Below, piece by piece: positions 35,562 through 44,365 of a DNA stretch of 64,000 nt. The stretch is taken from positions 62,001 to 126,000 of the forward strand of contig NZ_SJPT01000007.1 of NCBI RefSeq assembly GCF_007860095.1. Direction: 5' to 3'. Position 1 is the first letter of the stretch. Each line of letters begins with the position of its first letter. Made by a program: the position numbers and the translations under genes. The notes beneath the pieces were generated by a model. The model ran no database searches and was not told the origin of the DNA. It was given only the letters and a program-made list of their open reading frames with translations. This stretch comes from Novipirellula galeiformis. GTDB taxonomy: Bacteria > Planctomycetota > Planctomycetia > Pirellulales > Pirellulaceae.

Positions 35562-35975
35562 TTACAACAACTTCTTCGCGGTACGCGCCACAGCCTTCAT
35601 CGTGATACGACTCGAGGAGATACGGCGGCTCTCGATCAAGACACCGCGCTCGATCAAGACACCGCGCTCGATCAAGACACCGCGCTCGATCAAGACACCG
35701 CGCTCCATCAAGATATTTCGCTACATCAAGATATCGATGTAGCCTGCGGCGAGTTGTTGCTGCAATTCAACCGCTTGGTTGACGAGCTCGACGGCCGTGT
35801 TACCCGAATTGCTGGGGACGCGCGGTCGGTCCGAGGATGGCGAGTCCGCGACCCGATCCTCGCTCTGCTGCGTCAAGCGGCTTTTGGAGATCTCCTGGAC
35901 CACCGATTTGTGCGGCGGAGGAGGTTTCGGAATGGAGTCGGGACGCTGAGAAAGCCCAAATGAATCGATCATTAC
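35562..35975 (-). pseudogene. Small hypothetical gene, possibly split by an amber codon in a hexapeptide repeat
   Basis: An ATG at 35975 opens an 83-residue frame with a Pro-rich middle and a predicted helix near the end (Ala-Val-Glu-Leu-Val-Asn-Gln-Ala-Val-Glu-Leu). It stops at TAG 35721-35723. Beyond that TAG the same frame stays open for 52 more codons to a TAA at 35562-35564. The extension runs through 18-bp repeats as a Glu-Arg-Gly-Val-Leu-Ile hexapeptide repeat and ends in a basic helix (Met-Lys-Ala-Val-Ala-Arg-Thr-Ala-Lys-Lys). In the other repeat units the codon at the TAG position is GAG. So the gene may have been truncated by one base change, or only the first part (35721-35975) is expressed. 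Function unknown. Confidence 0.45.
35631..35738. repeat. 18-bp tandem repeat, 4 perfect + 2 diverged copies
   Basis: The unit ctcgatcaagacaccgcg occurs at 35631, 35649, 35667 and 35685 without change. Two diverged copies (35703-35720 and 35721-35738) retain the atcaaga core. The unit is six codons long and keeps the leftward frame described for 35562-35975. Confidence 0.95.
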
Positions 35976-36713
35976 AGCACACTCAAAAACGAGAATCACT
36001 CCCCGCCGATTGGTGGCGAGGAGTCGACAAAAAAACGGTTTTAAATCCCCATGCTTCTGCTCTCAAATTCTCGCATCGCCCCCGAATTTTGGCTCGGATG
36101 CATGCGAAAACTTTACCCGTATTCAAACTCTAGGTCGCAAATGCCCAAGAGGCTGGGAAAAATAAAAAAGGTTTGCGGAATCCATCGCCTCCGATTTCGC
36201 AACCTGCTTGCAACTGATGTGATTCGCCCCTCCCTGGCCCCAACACGCAGAGCATGGGTCATACCCCGGTTCTGATCACGCCCTCCCGCTCCGCTGGACC
36301 ACCGTTGCCCAAATTTGAAAAAGAGCGACCTGAACCGCTGCAGCAATCCCCAAAATAAATCTGCTCCACCCCCGGGGCGCAACGCGCGGGCCGGATCGCC
36401 TTCATGCCACGCCATCCCCAGCCGAACGCCATCCCCAGCCGACCGTATCCCCAGCCGACCGTCGACGCCCCCCTCCATCTTGAGACACATCCAACCTTGA
36501 GATGCATCGATTTTGACAAGTGCCGATGGGCGGCTAAGATTGGCGAGGCAACATCACGAGCGTCGAATGCCAGCAAATGGGTTCGTTTCGTTTTCAAAAA
36601 GTGGCTTTCGGCTCAAGCCAGCCGCACCGGACTTTACGCGACCGGCATCGATCGCTTAAATCGTCACTGTGAGCTCAACAAAAATTTACTTACGCGAAAA
36701 GGATCTGAAACGC
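35976..36713. other. Long gene-free spacer
   Basis: About 740 bases with no convincing gene. It contains a 17-bp tandem repeat (36412-36462) and a C-rich patch at 36365-36480. A regulatory RNA or long 5' leader for the cyclophilin gene cannot be excluded but nothing positive supports it. Confidence 0.5.
36412..36462. repeat. 17-bp tandem repeat, 3 copies
   Basis: Units at 36412-36428, 36429-36445 and 36446-36462 share the core atccccagccga, with one to three differences between copies. Confidence 0.85.
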
Positions 36714-37361
36714 ATGGTTTCTCGAATGGGTTTGATTGTGGCGCTGCCGGCATTGGCACTTGGCACGTTGTTGATCGGCAGTGGTGCGGTCGGCACCGCC
36801 ACGACGGTTCTTGCTCAAACGCCGGCCGAGGGAGCCCCCGTTTACGTTCAGGTCGACACGACCGAAGGTGCATTCGTGATTGAGTTGAACGCAGAAAAAG
36901 CTCCTAAGACCGTGGAAAACTTTTTGAAGTATGCCAAAGAAGGCCATTACAACGACACGATCTTTCATCGCGTGATCGATGGATTCATGATCCAAGGCGG
37001 TGGGTTTACTGCGGATATGAATGAGAAGCCTGCCCCACGCATGGTGCGTAACGAAGGTGGCAACGGGCTCAACAACGACCACTACACGGTCGCCATGGCA
37101 CGCACCCCCGCCCCCCACAGTGCGTCGAGCCAATTCTTTGTGAACACGGCTAAAAATGACTTCTTGAACCGAGCCAACTCGCAAGACGGCTTTGGTTACG
37201 CGGTCTTCGGCAAGGTCGTCGAGGGCAAGGAAGTCGTTGACCGAATCGGCAAAGCGCCGACGCAAGCCAAACCCAACCCGAAGGTCCGGGGAATGTTGAT
37301 GCAAGACGTTCCAACGACTCCGATTGTGATCAAGAGCGTCCAAGTGGTCGAAAAGAAATAA
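36714..37361 (+). CDS. Exported cyclophilin-type peptidyl-prolyl isomerase
   Basis: 215 residues from the ATG at 36714, which has AAGGA about 10 bases upstream; a GTG at 36669 is less likely. The signal peptide spans residues 1-35, ending near Val-Leu-Ala-Gln. The cyclophilin domain has the active-site pattern Phe-His-Arg-Val-Ile-Asp-Gly-Phe-Met-Ile-Gln-Gly-Gly, Met-Ala-Arg, and Ser-Ala-Ser-Ser-Gln-Phe-Phe-Val-Asn, with Gly-Tyr-Ala-Val-Phe-Gly-Lys-Val near the end. It catalyses cis-trans isomerisation of Xaa-Pro bonds, probably in the periplasm. A strong terminator follows at 37400. The gene stands alone after a long spacer. Confidence 0.95.
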   Translation: MVSRMGLIVALPALALGTLLIGSGAVGTATTVLAQTPAEGAPVYVQVDTTEGAFVIELNAEKAPKTVENFLKYAKEGHYNDTIFHRVIDGFMIQGGGFTADMNEKPAPRMVRNEGGNGLNNDHYTVAMARTPAPHSASSQFFVNTAKNDFLNRANSQDGFGYAVFGKVVEGKEVVDRIGKAPTQAKPNPKVRGMLMQDVPTTPIVIKSVQVVEKK

Positions 37362-37399
37362 GCAAACTCGCTCGGCACCCTTTGAACGAAAACGCATCG

Positions 37400-37436
37400 A
37401 TGCCTCCTATCTCAGCGTGAGATGGGAGGCATTTTT
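37400..37436 (+). terminator. Rho-independent terminator of the cyclophilin gene
   Basis: A 15-bp inverted repeat (37400-37414 with 37418-37432, one mismatch, 3-base loop) is followed directly by TTTT. It is the clearest intrinsic terminator in the window. The rest of the 310-base spacer to 37671 holds nothing else recognisable. Confidence 0.88.
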
Positions 37437-37671
37437 CGTCCCCATTCACAACGCCGTGATCCGCTGGCCCCACAACGCACCGCCCCAACCAACCCCAAGC
37501 CGCTGCTACGACCGGTACGACCGTCAAGCTACGCCTGCGGCGCGGAAAGGAACGGCGTTTTGCCCACTGTGAAGAGTAGGTGTCGCTGGCATGCGTGAAC
37601 TAGACTCAGAAGCGATCATTTTCGCTGAGCTATTTCGCTGAGCCATCGCCAAACCTGGGTTCTGAATCCGA

Positions 37672-38328
37672 ATGAAATTGCCCCTCTTCATTCTACGCCT
37701 GGTCTATTCCATCATCCGTCGGCTCGAAATCGCCGATGCGACGCGGTTGCTGTATTTAGCAGCGGGTGATTCAAGCACCACTTCACTGCCGCCTCGGTAC
37801 GAGTTGCGCACGCCCCAGCCCGACGAACTGTTGGAACTAATCCAATCAGGCAAAGCCCCGCCTTCGATTGGCAGCTCACGAAATCTAACCGAGCGGCGGC
37901 GGATCGTTGTCATTGTCACGCCCGAGCAAGAAGTGATCTCGTATTTGTGGCTGGCGACACAAACGGTCGACGCGGCGGACAACTTCTCGCGCTCTCCCCA
38001 CTTGGGAACTTCCGTCGTTCTGCCGCCACGAGCCGCTTTCCTGTTCAACGCCTGGACCCACCCGGACCATCGCGGCAAGCGACTCATCGGCTGTATGATC
38101 TCGCACGTCATCGAGAACCGACTCGCGGGCACCGACACATTGATGACCACAATGGATTGGACGAACGATCGTTCGTACCTCGCGTTTGCCCACATCGGGA
38201 TGCGGCCCATTGGGACCGTGATTCGACTTGGTCGCGGTCCGCTGCAGCTAAGTTTTCTGCCACGCACCGCAACCCAGTTCGGCTTTGAACTGGCCGGCCA
38301 AGCCCCCGGCTACAAGTTTGCTTTCTAG
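37672..38328 (+). CDS. GNAT-like acetyltransferase family protein
   Basis: 218 residues. The N-terminal 40 residues are helical and basic. The acetyl-CoA-binding signature of GNAT proteins is suggested by Phe-Leu-Phe-Asn-Ala-Trp-Thr-His-Pro-Asp-His-Arg-Gly-Lys-Arg-Leu at about 123-138 (an Arg-x-x-Gly-x-Gly/Lys-like loop), followed by a helix (Met-Ile-Ser-His-Val-Ile-Glu-Asn). Asn-Asp-Arg-Ser-Tyr-Leu-Ala-Phe-Ala-His-Ile-Gly-Met-Arg-Pro, the usual C-terminal GNAT motif, comes next. The second glycine of the loop is not clear. Substrate unknown; there are no functional neighbours. Confidence 0.7.
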   Translation: MKLPLFILRLVYSIIRRLEIADATRLLYLAAGDSSTTSLPPRYELRTPQPDELLELIQSGKAPPSIGSSRNLTERRRIVVIVTPEQEVISYLWLATQTVDAADNFSRSPHLGTSVVLPPRAAFLFNAWTHPDHRGKRLIGCMISHVIENRLAGTDTLMTTMDWTNDRSYLAFAHIGMRPIGTVIRLGRGPLQLSFLPRTATQFGFELAGQAPGYKFAF

Positions 38329-38491
38329 AGCGACTTGATAAATGAAGTGGGGAATCAAGCCGTAGCGGTATTCCCCAGACCGGGGCCCACCGCCGGGAGA
38401 CGGTAGCTCCATCAAAATTAAAGACGCGTGCCCCAGAGTGGTTACCAATCAACACACCGGGGAAACGAAAGAGACAACTGCACCCGACTCG

Positions 38492-39331
38492 CTACGCAGC
38501 GGCTCGGTGTGCTTCGGGTTGCTGCGGTTGCCGTGCAAACGTATTTTCTTGCGCGATTACCTCATCAGCCAGAGCTCGATAATCAGCCGCACCGTTGCTG
38601 TCGGCCGCGTACTCGAAGATCGACTTGCCGAAGCTAGGTGCTTCGGCCAAGCGGACATTGCGGCGAACGCGAGTGTCGAAGAATTTAGCGCTGCGGTAAA
38701 ACTCGCGTGCTCCCTTACTGGCTTCAAAAAACTCGTCGATATCGGTGCTGACTTCCGCAGCCAACCGTGTGTTGGAGTCGTACATGCACAGCATCACACC
38801 GGAGAGTCGCAAATCGCTGTTAAGCCGACGCGAGACGACCTCGATTGTACGAAGCAGCTTGCTCAATCCGTGCAGTGCCAAAAAGTGCGGCTGCAGCGGC
38901 AAAAAGACTTCGTTGACCGCAACCAGAGCGTTGACGGTCAAGACGCCGAGGCTGGGTGGGCAATCCAAAATAAAGTAGTCAAACGGCTCGTCATCTGCAT
39001 CGAGCTTATCACGCAGGATCATTTCACGCCCCACTTCACTGGCTAGCTCCAGTTCGGCGGCGGCAAGATCCAAGTTGGCCGGAATCACACAAAGATTTTC
39101 GTTGACCCAGCAACGGGCTTGCGCGATGGTCGCTTCGCCGCAAAGCACCTCATACATGCTCGCTTCGCCATCGACGGCAGTGATGCCGAGGTGCAGCGAT
39201 GCGTGGGCTTGTGGATCGAGGTCGAGCAGGCAAACGCGCCGGCCTTGGGCGGCGAGTGCAGAAGCAATGTTGACGGAGCTGGTTGTTTTGCCAACACCAC
39301 CTTTTTGGTTAATCACAGCGATGGATCGCAT
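38492..39331 (-). CDS. ParA/Soj-family ATPase (orphan)
   Basis: 279 residues. The deviant Walker A is Gln-Lys-Gly-Gly-Val-Gly-Lys-Thr-Thr (residues 9-17), Walker A' is Leu-Asp-Leu-Asp-Pro-Gln-Ala-His, and Walker B is Phe-Ile-Leu-Asp-Cys-Pro-Pro. Both signature lysines are present, so a nucleotide-dependent dimer is expected. Members segregate chromosomes or plasmids, or position large complexes such as chemoreceptors and pilus machines. The C-terminus ends with Gln-Pro-Gln-Gln-Pro-Glu-Ala-His. No parB or parS-like palindrome is seen nearby. A small acidic protein gene lies 236 bases upstream on the same strand. Confidence 0.92.
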   Translation of the reverse strand: MRSIAVINQKGGVGKTTSSVNIASALAAQGRRVCLLDLDPQAHASLHLGITAVDGEASMYEVLCGEATIAQARCWVNENLCVIPANLDLAAAELELASEVGREMILRDKLDADDEPFDYFILDCPPSLGVLTVNALVAVNEVFLPLQPHFLALHGLSKLLRTIEVVSRRLNSDLRLSGVMLCMYDSNTRLAAEVSTDIDEFFEASKGAREFYRSAKFFDTRVRRNVRLAEAPSFGKSIFEYAADSNGAADYRALADEVIAQENTFARQPQQPEAHRAAA

Positions 39332-39567
39332 GGTACATCATCCTTGATGGGCGAGTTAGCGTTCTTGAGCCCTTGCCTGAAAAGCAATCGGACTCGTTTT
39401 TTCGATCGTAAGAAAAATCAGCAAGCTGCGACAAGACAGCAATTGGTTTAATTCGAGGCGGCGAGGCTGCCGCTTCGCTGGCCAGCGAGTCGTTGTCGCC
39501 TCACCACCGGTAACGGCCCATGGGGGTCGCAGTGGCATTTGGAAGTGGGGCGGTGAACGCCCGTAAA

Positions 39568-39909
39568 TCAAGCCGCTTCGTTGGCTCGGAATTGTTGGTA
39601 AGCCAAAAGCACGTCGTAAAGGTCGGCATCGATGCGGACGGTGTCCTCTTCGAAATCGCTAATCCACATCCGGTTGTTTCGTTCGGCATCGATCAACAAC
39701 GGCACAATATGTTTGAGCGAGACGTCCACCGTTTTCGGCGCCGCGACGCCAGTGATGCGGTCCAGTTCGCGTTCCTGGCGTTCGGCAAGGTGCGGTGGAT
39801 TGGAATTTTGACTTGCGGGCTTTGACGAGGTACATCCGTTCTCAGAAACAACGCGAAATTTCGATTCAGGCATCAGCTTCAACTTTAGTCGTGGATCAAC
39901 AGCAGGCAT
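39568..39909 (-). CDS. Small acidic hypothetical protein, 113 aa
   Basis: The ATG at 39909 is chosen; a GTG one codon upstream is in frame. The first 45 residues are basic and polar. The second half is ordered: Val-Asp-Val-Ser-Leu-Lys-His-Ile-Val-Pro-Leu-Leu-Ile-Asp-Ala-Glu-Arg-Asn-Asn-Arg, then Trp-Ile-Ser-Asp-Phe-Glu-Glu-Asp and a terminal helix Leu-Tyr-Asp-Val-Leu-Leu-Ala-Tyr-Gln. The composition is typical of a real protein, and I believe similar proteins occur across planctomycetes, but I cannot verify it. It is in line with the ParA gene downstream (236 bases), so a shared role is possible but unproven. Confidence 0.65.
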   Translation of the reverse strand: MPAVDPRLKLKLMPESKFRVVSENGCTSSKPASQNSNPPHLAERQERELDRITGVAAPKTVDVSLKHIVPLLIDAERNNRMWISDFEEDTVRIDADLYDVLLAYQQFRANEAA

Positions 39910-40632
39910 CACCTACCGTCGAGAAACACCAGTGTTGCGTTCACATTGGCTTGGGCATGGCCATCCGTGGCCCTGTTCGGAACCGTCCGCGGTCAAAAGG
40001 AGACGCCGTCGGTTCCGTCTTGCTCCCTATCGAGTGATCGACTTTAACGGTTAGGGACTTAAGCCAAACTTTACCAATTTTCCCGGTGATATCGGTGGAT
40101 TGCGATTTTATCGCTAGCCGCAGTGATTTCCCGGCCTTGGAGTGACTCCAACGGGATCGATCGAGCCATCGCGCTGTGTCGTATTCCCGGAAAAGTCCCG
40201 CGACCCCTCCGCCCTGGGACGGGCCTCGTTTCAGGCCAGACCAGAGAGCATAGGGGCGCGGAGAGATGAAGTACCACAGATGCCCCGAATTCCCTTAGCC
40301 CAATTCCGCTTCGAATTTGGAATGTCGAGTGGGCGAACTGTACATTCTGGCACGATTAAGGACGTGCTTTTCTTCCGGTTTCACGTAAAGGTAGCGAGTT
40401 GGAGCTTGCTCGTAGGTTGACATTTCTGCTCTCCGGCGCTATCTTCGCCCTCCGCGGCGGATCAATTTTTGTTGATCTGTTGATTGAAACTCCAGCAGAG
40501 CCGCTGTGAAACACCCAAAACTGCTGGCTTCCAAAATTGAAGGCGATGCTCCGACCCCCAATAATGTGCAGTGGAGACGGCTCCACCACGCTTATTGATC
40601 GTGTGCGCGCTAATGAATGAGACCGACTTGCG
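39910..40632. other. Long gene-free spacer before the Tex-like gene
   Basis: About 720 bases between divergent genes. Frames here are short and not protein-like. A small hairpin (gcgattttatcgc) starts near 40098. The space could hold a long 5' leader for the 40633 gene. Confidence 0.5.
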
Positions 40633-43600
40633 ATGACTGTCGATCTAGAAGCAATTGCCCGCCGAGGGCGTTGCGAAGAATCAAGTTTACGAATTGCGTT
40701 GCCGCTACTTGAGCAAGGCTACTCGCCGCCATTTTTGGCGCGATATCGTCGCGACGAATTGAACGGCTTGGATGAGTCCAGTCTGTGGGCACTCGCTGAG
40801 GCGTTGCACGCCGAACAGCAGCTCGCTGCGCGACGCGCCGAATTGTTGGAGAGTTGGCGTGCGACGCCCATCGCCGACCCAGCGCTCGGACGTGCGATCG
40901 AAAAAGCAAATTCCAAGCGAATGCTCGAACGGCTCGGACGACGCATCAAACTGGAGTCGAGCGAAGCGGTCGATTCGGCGACTCGATTGTCCGTCCGCGT
41001 TCTTAATCCTCAAAAAGGGGATGGCGACGACCTGCATGCGATCGCTGAGAGCATGCAAGCGGTCGAGGATGCGAACGAGGCCAGTGCGAAACTCGAAAAA
41101 TCGCTCGCGGGCCGCTTGGCGGGTGATCCTCGGATGATCAACGCTGCCGTCCAATGGCTCGGCAAAAATGCGAAAATTCATATCATCGAAATTCATGATC
41201 CGCACTCCAGTGCCGATCACGCAGACGAGAATTCCGAGGGCGATAGCAAGCCGAGCTCGACTAGCACGAAGGCGATCGACGCCAAAACGCCAGCGAAATC
41301 GGACAAATCAGCCAAGTCGCTGACCCAGGTTGCGGACGAAACACCTGCCAAAGCAAGCGAAACCGAGGCGGTCACCGCCAAGGCGGAACCAAATGCAGCG
41401 GAACCGAACGCAGCGGAATCAACCACCCCCGAAAGTGCGGGCGACGTAGCGAACTCCGCCGACAACACGGACGCGGAAAAGGTCGAGGCTGTCGCCGAAG
41501 CCGCTGGCACCGACGCGCCCGCTGCGGAATCCGACAGCAAGCCTGCGACCGACGCGGCAACCGACGCTAGCGAAACGTCCCCGGCGGCGACCGCCGAATC
41601 GTCTGACGCCGAGGCGACGACTGCAGAAACCCCGGCAACCGATAAGGCTGCCGACGAGATCGGATTCACTCCCGATACCACCGCGAAAGCGAAGGCAGAA
41701 AAGAAGCCCGAGCCTGCTCCAGCGAAGAAGCAAAAGAAGGTTTCGCCTCGCCAACGTCGACGCCGTTGGTTGATGAGTGTCCTGAAACCGTTGCAAGGCA
41801 AGCGGATTCCGGCCAGCAAGCTCAGCTCGTTCCAAACGGTCATGCTCGCTCGCGCTCTGCGTAGCCAAGTCGCCAATTGCTCCTTCGAATACGATGCGAA
41901 CCGCTTGGTTGCGGAGTTGCAAAGCACCGCCGAGCGAATCAATCCTCGCTTGGCCGATATGCTGCGAAGCATCTTGATTGAAAACGAAGCGGAAATCCGC
42001 GCTGCCGCGGAAGCCGCTTGGTGGGATGAGCTGAAAGAACGAGCGTCCAGTCGCTTGTTGGGAATCGCAGCGGATCATTTGCGAATGCAAGTGAACCGTA
42101 GCGGTGTCGAAGCCAAAGTGGTGATGTCGATTGACGCCGTCGGTCCTCGAACCGCAGCGACTACGATTGTTTCGAGCGATGGACGACTGCTGCATTGCGA
42201 AGACCTGCCTTGCCAATTGTCGGCCGGAATGCGATCCCAGGCCGTCTTACGAATGGGCGAATTGATCCATACGCACCATGTCGATTTGATCGTGGTGAGT
42301 AACGGTCCCGCTCGACGTGGATGTTTGGTCGCGGTGAGCGAGTTGGTAAAACAATCGCCTGAGAATTCGATCCGCTGGACCCTGGCCGACCGCAGCGGTG
42401 CGGACACGTACGCGGGTAGCCAAGTTGCGGATCAAGAAATGCGAACGACGCCTCGTCGTTTCCGCAGTGCAGCTTGGATCGCGTTTTCGATCCTTCAACC
42501 TGCCGGAGCGATCGCAAAAGTCGATCCGTTGAAATTGCGTTTAGGCTCGTTCCAACGTGAACTCTCCGACCAATCTTTGATGGAAGTGCTCGATGACGTC
42601 ATGGTCAGTGGCGCATCACGCGGTGGCGTCGACGTCAACTCGGCTCCAACATCGTGGTTGTGTCGCCTACCCGGCGTCACGCCCGAGGTGGCAAATGCAC
42701 TCGACGCCGCTCGCCGAACCGAGCTGTTTCAATCACGAGCTCAGATCGAAGAGCTAGAACAGTGGGGAGATGTCGCGTCGACGCGACAAGCACTACCATT
42801 TTTGCGAGTCTTCGGTAGCCAAGAGGTACTCGATGGAACATTGATCCATCCTGAGGACTACCCGTTGGCGAAAAAGTTGGCATCGACTTTGGAGATCGAA
42901 CTTCCACCGTCGACCCCACCTGGCTACGAAACTCCGAACTTTGACGAAGACGCGACGCCCAACTTGAGCGACGTCGTTGACCCGGCCCAAACCGGCAACG
43001 AAGCCGCAGCCGACGCAGCGAGTCAGGTCGAGGAAAAGCCTTTCGGGTTAACCGCCGAAGCGGAAGCTTCGGAGACGGAGACCACCGAGGCGACGAGCGA
43101 AGAGGGCCAAGCCGACACGCCACAACCGGCGCCGGAAACTTCGGCTGCCGAAGCCGTGGCGACCTCCGAATTAAGTGCGGAAGCGTCCGATGAAGCCTCG
43201 CCGGAGACCGCGACAAGCGAAACGGCTGAAACACCTGAAACGCCGGCCGCGGAAACAAGCGAAGCAGCACAGCCAACCGCCCCAGTCTCGCTGAGAGTCG
43301 TTCGCCCTCGCCCTGAAAAAGCGAAAATCGACAAGTGCATCAAGGAATGGCAGATCGGTGCTCGACGCGCACGCCAATTAGTGAGTTGGTTATGCGATCC
43401 ATTTGGAGATAGCGACGTCGCCGACGGAGCTTCCAATGCCGTGCTGTCGACGATGCCAAACTTGAAGACCCTGAAGACGGGTGACCAAGTGATTGGGGTC
43501 GTCGTGGGTGTGATGCCCTTCGGTGTGTTTGTTGAATTGGCCCCCGATTGCAGCGGTTTGATCCATGTCAGTCGTGTCTCGGAACAATTCATCGAGGACC

Positions 43601-44361
43601 TTCACGAAGCAATCCAAGTCGGTGATGTGATCACGACATGGGTGACCGGGATCGATACGAAACGCCGACGCGTTGCTTTGAGTGCGATCTCACCCGAGCG
43701 TGAAGCCCAACTCGAAGAACTACGTCAAAAGAGGAATGAACGTCCCGCTCGCGGATACAACTCACAAAACCGTGGGGGCAACCGCGACGGAGCACCTGGA
43801 CGCGGGAACGCATCCGGTGGGAACGCTCGATCGGGCGGGGGTCAAGCTGGACAAGCCAACCGTGGCGGCCGCGGTAAAACCGGTGCGGCTTCGGGTGGTG
43901 GTGGACGAACCAGCGGTGGAAACGACCGTGGAGGACGCCAAACCGGCGGACAACGGGGTGGTGGACGTGACGGTGGACGCGGTCGCGATAATCGTGGACG
44001 CAAACAAGCCGAAACCTACCGCGTCGTTAGCAGTAAACCGGTCGAACCGATCAGCGACGCGATGCTCAAAGGCGACGTTCCGCTTCGTTCCTTCGGCGAT
44101 TTGATGCAATTTGTCTCCAAGGACAAAGTCGAACCGGCCAAGGCTGAAAAAGCGAAGGCGAAACCAGCCAAAGAGCCTGCCACAAAACCCGAGAACGCTT
44201 CAACGGATGAATCCAAGCCGGAAAATCCCGTTGCGGCTCCTGTGGTAAGTGAAAAGGCCGCTGAGGTAACCTCCGAGAAGCCAAAGTTGGAAACGCCAGC
44301 AACCGCGGCCGATTCTGCTGGCGATCAGCAAAACTCAACTCCAACGGATCCATCGGCCTGA
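40633..44361 (+). CDS. Giant Tex-like S1 RNA-binding protein with disordered inserts and RGG tail
   Basis: 1242 residues against about 720-780 for ordinary Tex. The Tex N-terminal helical domain (Pro-Pro-Phe-Leu-Ala-Arg-Tyr-Arg-Arg-Asp-Glu) spans 1-190. A Glu/Ala/Thr/Ser/Asp-rich disordered insert covers about 190-370. A YqgF/RNase-H-like domain lies at about 495-605, and helix-hairpin-helix motifs at 660-730 (Asp-Val-Asn-Ser-Ala; Leu-Pro-Gly-Val-Thr). A second acidic insert spans about 770-890. The S1 domain at about 945-1018 has Val-Met-Pro-Phe-Gly-Val-Phe-Val-Glu-Leu and Gly-Leu-Ile-His-Val-Ser. An RGG/GGR-rich stretch lies at about 1035-1125, with a Lys/Glu/Ala tail after it. Tex/Spt6 relatives act on transcription and RNA. 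Confidence 0.9.
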   Translation: MTVDLEAIARRGRCEESSLRIALPLLEQGYSPPFLARYRRDELNGLDESSLWALAEALHAEQQLAARRAELLESWRATPIADPALGRAIEKANSKRMLERLGRRIKLESSEAVDSATRLSVRVLNPQKGDGDDLHAIAESMQAVEDANEASAKLEKSLAGRLAGDPRMINAAVQWLGKNAKIHIIEIHDPHSSADHADENSEGDSKPSSTSTKAIDAKTPAKSDKSAKSLTQVADETPAKASETEAVTAKAEPNAAEPNAAESTTPESAGDVANSADNTDAEKVEAVAEAAGTDAPAAESDSKPATDAATDASETSPAATAESSDAEATTAETPATDKAADEIGFTPDTTAKAKAEKKPEPAPAKKQKKVSPRQRRRRWLMSVLKPLQGKRIPASKLSSFQTVMLARALRSQVANCSFEYDANRLVAELQSTAERINPRLADMLRSILIENEAEIRAAAEAAWWDELKERASSRLLGIAADHLRMQVNRSGVEAKVVMSIDAVGPRTAATTIVSSDGRLLHCEDLPCQLSAGMRSQAVLRMGELIHTHHVDLIVVSNGPARRGCLVAVSELVKQSPENSIRWTLADRSGADTYAGSQVADQEMRTTPRRFRSAAWIAFSILQPAGAIAKVDPLKLRLGSFQRELSDQSLMEVLDDVMVSGASRGGVDVNSAPTSWLCRLPGVTPEVANALDAARRTELFQSRAQIEELEQWGDVASTRQALPFLRVFGSQEVLDGTLIHPEDYPLAKKLASTLEIELPPSTPPGYETPNFDEDATPNLSDVVDPAQTGNEAAADAASQVEEKPFGLTAEAEASETETTEATSEEGQADTPQPAPETSAAEAVATSELSAEASDEASPETATSETAETPETPAAETSEAAQPTAPVSLRVVRPRPEKAKIDKCIKEWQIGARRARQLVSWLCDPFGDSDVADGASNAVLSTMPNLKTLKTGDQVIGVVVGVMPFGVFVELAPDCSGLIHVSRVSEQFIEDLHEAIQVGDVITTWVTGIDTKRRRVALSAISPEREAQLEELRQKRNERPARGYNSQNRGGNRDGAPGRGNASGGNARSGGGQAGQANRGGRGKTGAASGGGGRTSGGNDRGGRQTGGQRGGGRDGGRGRDNRGRKQAETYRVVSSKPVEPISDAMLKGDVPLRSFGDLMQFVSKDKVEPAKAEKAKAKPAKEPATKPENASTDESKPENPVAAPVVSEKAAEVTSEKPKLETPATAADSAGDQQNSTPTDPSA

Positions 44362-44365
44362 TTTG

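Noticed and set aside
35631-35738. Possible CRISPR array
   Set aside because: Units are directly adjacent with no unique spacers and no cas genes are nearby; it is a minisatellite.
35547-35963. Rightward frame reading the 18-bp repeats as Ala-Leu-Asp-Gln-Asp-Thr
   Set aside because: It begins with TTG, and the opposite strand gives a more protein-like product with an ATG.
41217-41972. 251-codon leftward Ala/Ser/Val-rich frame inside the Tex-like gene
   Set aside because: It is the mirror of the acidic Ala/Glu/Thr low-complexity insert; codon bias of the plus strand explains the open frame.
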